DNA of 64,000 nt from Pseudomonas gingeri (lineage in GTDB: Bacteria > Pseudomonadota > Gammaproteobacteria > Pseudomonadales > Pseudomonadaceae), in assembly GCF_013385635.1 (NCBI RefSeq), contig NZ_JACAPR010000028.1, positions 62,001 to 126,000 of the forward strand, given 5' to 3'. Made by a program: the position numbers and the translations under genes. The notes under the pieces were generated by a model. It had not been told where the DNA came from, made no database searches, and saw only the letters and a program-made list of their open reading frames with translations. Position 1 is the first letter of the stretch; each line of letters opens with the position of its first letter. Positions 61,272-64,000 of the stretch are shown in pieces.

Positions 61272-62291
61272 TCAGGGGCCGGAGATCTCTCGGGATACCG
61301 GCTCCCTGGCGGTGATCGCCAGGTTACCCTCGATCTGCCCCGACAGATAATAAACGCCCGCCATGACTCCTGTTCCAGGACTGTTCATCGATTTCAGCCA
61401 GGCCTGGTCGAAGGCCTCTCCCAGGCTCTTGCGAATCTGCGCATCGGTATTGGGCCGGTCGCTCTCGTGACTCATGGCACGAATCCCGACCATGCCAACG
61501 GAAATCATCGCCCCGGCCACCCGCCCTACCGCCGCCGCGACGGCACCGGCCACGCCCCGGCCGGCGAACTGGGCTTCAAGGTCTTCGCGGGTCTGCCTGG
61601 CTACCGCGGATATACCGGCGCCCGGCTCGTCCGATATGGCTCCTCCGGCTGTCCGAGCCCTTTCGGCCAGGGCCGCATAGGCCGGCAAGGTGTTCAGGGG
61701 GTGCGCCTGCAATAGCTGATACAACGAAGCATTGCGTGCCGAAGGCGGCCCCAGCGTGATCGCGGGAATGGCCTGCAGGTGTCGGTCCAGTTGCGCCGAC
61801 GGCACGCCATGACGTTGCGCAATAGCCTGGGCCTGGCGGCCCATGAGTTCCACATAGAATTGCGTCGACTGCTCGAGAATCGCCTCCGGATCGATCTCCA
61901 CCGCGACCGGCACCAGCACCCGCCGTTGATACTGATCCTGCAGGTACACCGCCAGGCGCCTGGCCGACGGATCCGCTTCGCCGCGTTCGTTGAGCTTGTA
62001 CCAGCCGACCTTGACCGACAGCCATTCCTGGGTCCAGTAGCTGTTGTACCAGGGCAGGAATTTTTCGTCGGTCTGCTGGTAGACCCGCGTTCGCCAATGG
62101 TCCATGGCGCCGCGGGCATACTCTTCGGCCTGGCGCGTGGCCTCCTGTGAGGCGAGCACCAGATCGACGTCGACTTGCTGCCACGTCTGCGGGCTGACGT
62201 TGACCGCTACCGGCACCTGTTGCGCGCGCTCATGGCCGGCGCATCCGACCAGCACCGCGATCAAGGCGACGATCCACCCACGCCGACTCAC
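61272..62291 (-). CDS. Putative lipoprotein of unknown function
   Basis: A 339-residue exported protein, with signal MSRRGWIVALIAVLVGCAG (lipobox LVGC). It is rich in glutamine and basic residues after the signal (VNVSPQTWQQVDVDLVLASQEATRQAEEYARGAMDHWRTRVYQQTDEKFLPWYNSYWTQEWLSVKVGWYKL), then a helical region and a glycine/alanine-rich stretch GRGVAGAVAAAVGRVAGAMISVGMVGI (about 235-261) that may be a membrane-associated helix. GTG at 62291 has AGGGAG eight bases before; a GTG three codons earlier is poorly placed. I recognise no family. Confidence 0.75.
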   Translation of the reverse strand: MSRRGWIVALIAVLVGCAGHERAQQVPVAVNVSPQTWQQVDVDLVLASQEATRQAEEYARGAMDHWRTRVYQQTDEKFLPWYNSYWTQEWLSVKVGWYKLNERGEADPSARRLAVYLQDQYQRRVLVPVAVEIDPEAILEQSTQFYVELMGRQAQAIAQRHGVPSAQLDRHLQAIPAITLGPPSARNASLYQLLQAHPLNTLPAYAALAERARTAGGAISDEPGAGISAVARQTREDLEAQFAGRGVAGAVAAAVGRVAGAMISVGMVGIRAMSHESDRPNTDAQIRKSLGEAFDQAWLKSMNSPGTGVMAGVYYLSGQIEGNLAITAREPVSREISGP

Positions 62292-62369
62292 GCTTGCCAC
62301 TCCCTGAAACAGGCGCGGCCACGGCCGGCCGCACGCCTTCGAATGCCTTGAGTATAGGTCGCCCGGGGT

Positions 62370-62900
62370 CTAGCGCGTGGCAGTGTTCCTGATCGATTCC
62401 AGCCACTGCGGCTGCAGCCGTGTCTGCTCGGTATCGAGTCCCGACGCGTCCATGGCCGCCTTGTGCCGGTCGATCTCATGGAGCATCTGGCTGAGGCTAC
62501 TGGAATTGCCGTCCAATTGGTGCATCTGGATCACCCCCAGGTGATAGAAGCGCAGCAGCTTCATCGCCACCGGATCGTTGACCTGTACCTGCGCGGTCAC
62601 CTGGTGCATGACGTTGGTGATCCGCATCAGGCTGCGCTTGAGCTGCCAACCGTAAACCGCCGCGGCCATCCACGGCTGCGACCAGAATACCTGGCGCATC
62701 AGCGCCGCCATCAGCAACACGGCCGCGAACACGCCACCGGCATTGAAGCGGAAGTTGTCGCCACCGGGCGTACCGAACAACATCACCGCCAGCCCGGACA
62801 GCAGCATCGCCAGCACGACGAAAACCACGGCGATGATCAGGGTGCTGCGCCGGGTCTGCTGCCGATAGGTCTCGGGATTGAACGGCTTGATTTCGAACAT
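62370..62900 (-). CDS. DUF3087-family membrane protein
   Basis: A 176-residue protein with two hydrophobic helices (LIIAVVFVVLAMLLSGLAVMLFG and FNAGGVFAAVLLMAALMRQVFW) and a soluble C-terminal part. The start MFEIKPFNPETYRQQTRRST is characteristic of DUF3087. Function unknown. The start at 62900 has a weak ribosome site, but the family begins there. It lies 78 bases upstream of the lipoprotein gene and may be cotranscribed with it. Confidence 0.8.
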   Translation of the reverse strand: MFEIKPFNPETYRQQTRRSTLIIAVVFVVLAMLLSGLAVMLFGTPGGDNFRFNAGGVFAAVLLMAALMRQVFWSQPWMAAAVYGWQLKRSLMRITNVMHQVTAQVQVNDPVAMKLLRFYHLGVIQMHQLDGNSSSLSQMLHEIDRHKAAMDASGLDTEQTRLQPQWLESIRNTATR

Positions 62901-63029
62901 GGGGGTGAGACGCCTGGAGTGAGGGAAGCCCGGCATTATCGGGCCTGATGAGCGGCACGGGGGCATTCAAGTCAATGAAAAGTGTTTCCAGACTATCGAC
63001 TTGATACTCGCCTGGAGCGTTCCTGGCAG

Positions 63030-63494
63030 CTACTCGTCGACCGGCACCTGCAGGCCGGCCTTGACGCAGCTCATGGAAACCAGCGTCTTGAAACGCTTGA
63101 CGTTGTTGTTCTCGAAAAACAGCCGCCGGGTCAGTTCGGTGTAGTGCTCCATGCTCCTGACCGCCAGGATCAGGACGAAATCCCACTCTCCGGCGGTGTA
63201 GTAGCACTGCTGGACCTGGGGGCAGTCGGCAAAGCTGCGCTTCATTGCATCCAGCAGGTCCAGGCGCTCACTTTCCACCTCGACCTCGGCAATGATCGTC
63301 AGCGGATAACCGAGCACGGCGGGATCGACCAGGGTGACGGTCTTGCGGATGGCACCGATCTGGCCCAGACGCTTGAGCCGGCGATTGACGGCTGCCGGCG
63401 ACAGGTTGACCCGTTCGCCCAGCTCACTCTGGGACAGTCCCGCATCTTCCTGGACCGCAGCGATCAACTGGCGGTCGAACTCGTCCAGGCCCAT
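63030..63494 (-). CDS. Lrp/AsnC-family regulator
   Basis: A 154-residue regulator with the AsnC helix-turn-helix (LDEFDRQLIAAVQEDAGLSQSELGERVNLSPAAVNRRLKRLGQIGAIRKTVTLVDPAVLGY) and a C-terminal RAM ligand domain (EVEVESERLDLLDAMKRSFADCPQVQQCYYTAGEWDFVLILAVRSMEHYTELTRRLFFENNNVKRFKTLVSM). GAGGTG precedes the ATG at 63494. It is divergent from the amidase gene, 143 bases away, which is its likely target. Confidence 0.93.
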   Translation of the reverse strand: MGLDEFDRQLIAAVQEDAGLSQSELGERVNLSPAAVNRRLKRLGQIGAIRKTVTLVDPAVLGYPLTIIAEVEVESERLDLLDAMKRSFADCPQVQQCYYTAGEWDFVLILAVRSMEHYTELTRRLFFENNNVKRFKTLVSMSCVKAGLQVPVDE

Positions 63495-63637
63495 GGCGCA
63501 CCTCGCAATAAAATTGATAAGACCTGCTCGATGATGCAAGAAAACATCACCAAAATCCTTAATTTCAAGGAAACAGTCAGTAGTAGGCGAGATATTATTT
63601 CACTCACGCCCAGAACTTCCAGACCAGAGAGTTGCCG

Positions 63638-64000
63638 ATGCCCCTTTCCGTACCCGCTACCGCCCCACGCTTGAACAGCGCCGAACTCCTGCGACAGATT
63701 CAGGTGCTTGGCGAGATCGGACGCGACCATGAGGCGGGAGGACGTACACGCATCGCTTTTTCCGACGCGGAAAAGGCGGGACGTGATCAGTTGGTCCAGT
63801 GGATGAACGAGTTGCAACTCAAGGTGCAGATCGATCGCATAGGCAATATCTTCGGCACCCTGCAGCCACGGCATGAGACTCCGCAGGCCCCACTGATGAT
63901 CGGTTCCCATATCGACACCGTGACCAATGCCGGCGCGCTGGATGGCTGCTACGGCGTGCTCGCCGGGCTGGCAGTGGCCCGCGCCTTTCGCGAAGTCGGC
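63638..64000 (+). CDS. M20-family hydantoinase/carbamoylase amidase, 3' end cut by the window
   Basis: The first 121 codons of a zinc amidase. The metal-site start GSHIDTVTNAGALDGCYGVLAGLAVARAF matches the H-x-D-T-V and D-G-x-x-G-V-L elements of N-carbamoyl-L-amino acid hydrolases, allantoate amidohydrolases and beta-ureidopropionase-like enzymes. AGAGAG lies a few bases before the ATG. The function beyond amidase cannot be fixed because the specificity region is outside the window. Probably regulated by the divergent Lrp protein. Confidence 0.85.
   Translation, partial: MPLSVPATAPRLNSAELLRQIQVLGEIGRDHEAGGRTRIAFSDAEKAGRDQLVQWMNELQLKVQIDRIGNIFGTLQPRHETPQAPLMIGSHIDTVTNAGALDGCYGVLAGLAVARAFREVG

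Overview
The window looks like a chromosome segment of a fluorescent Pseudomonas (P. fluorescens group). It is GC-rich, dense with LysR, TetR and AraC regulators and APC, MFS, MATE and ABC transporters, and carries paired Pseudomonas-type REP elements (core GGAGCCGGCTTGCCGGCGAT or a close variant). I see no tRNA, rRNA, CRISPR, insertion sequence or prophage. The leftmost gene (an AruI-type decarboxylase) and the rightmost gene (an M20-family amidase) are cut by the window edges.

1-18.9 kb is an aru-like catabolic island, nearly all on the minus strand. It runs from a PaaG-like enoyl-CoA isomerase/hydratase, an acyl-CoA dehydrogenase and an NDP-forming acyl-CoA ligase, through a Tat-exported substrate-binding protein with two permeases and a double ATPase, to a quinone reductase, a BetI-like TetR regulator, an OmpR-family response regulator and the aruI-like gene. 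A plus-strand gene for an ~1800-residue dermonecrotic-type toxin sits inside it. The aruI-like gene and the enoyl-CoA hydratase operon share a two-part control region: a palindrome filling the -35/-10 spacer, plus a 10-bp-spaced direct repeat about 107 bp upstream. That pairing is the best candidate here for an undescribed regulon.

19-27 kb holds an MFS exporter, NudK, a secretory lipase and an NAD salvage locus. In the salvage locus pncA-pncB-nadE is divergent from a truncated nadD-like gene, nrtR and a Nudix hydrolase, with two matching operators between them. 27-34 kb has a small exported protein made of three 13-residue repeats, a DUF1615 lipoprotein, a LysR regulator, an NmrA-type reductase, a zinc-type HemB, a fumarylacetoacetase-family enzyme and an AraC regulator.

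34.4-38.2 kb is an RNA repair locus. RtcB is intact behind a sigma-54 promoter, but rtcA has lost its N-terminal third and carries a 9-bp tandem repeat, and rtcR has no ordinary start codon at its conserved N-terminus. 38.3-44.2 kb has a YkgJ-type cysteine-cluster protein, a CBS-pair protein and an envelope/lipid A group (Ais-like phosphatase, ArnT, second GT-39 protein).

44-64 kb is a series of small metabolic and transport units, many paired with a divergent regulator: gamma-glutamyltranspeptidase, D-cysteine desulfhydrase, a class III aminotransferase with an APC permease, a SulP transporter, a flavodoxin-fold reductase/TetR pair, BASS, LysE, MFS and MATE transporters, two lipoproteins, and an Lrp regulator divergent from the terminal amidase.
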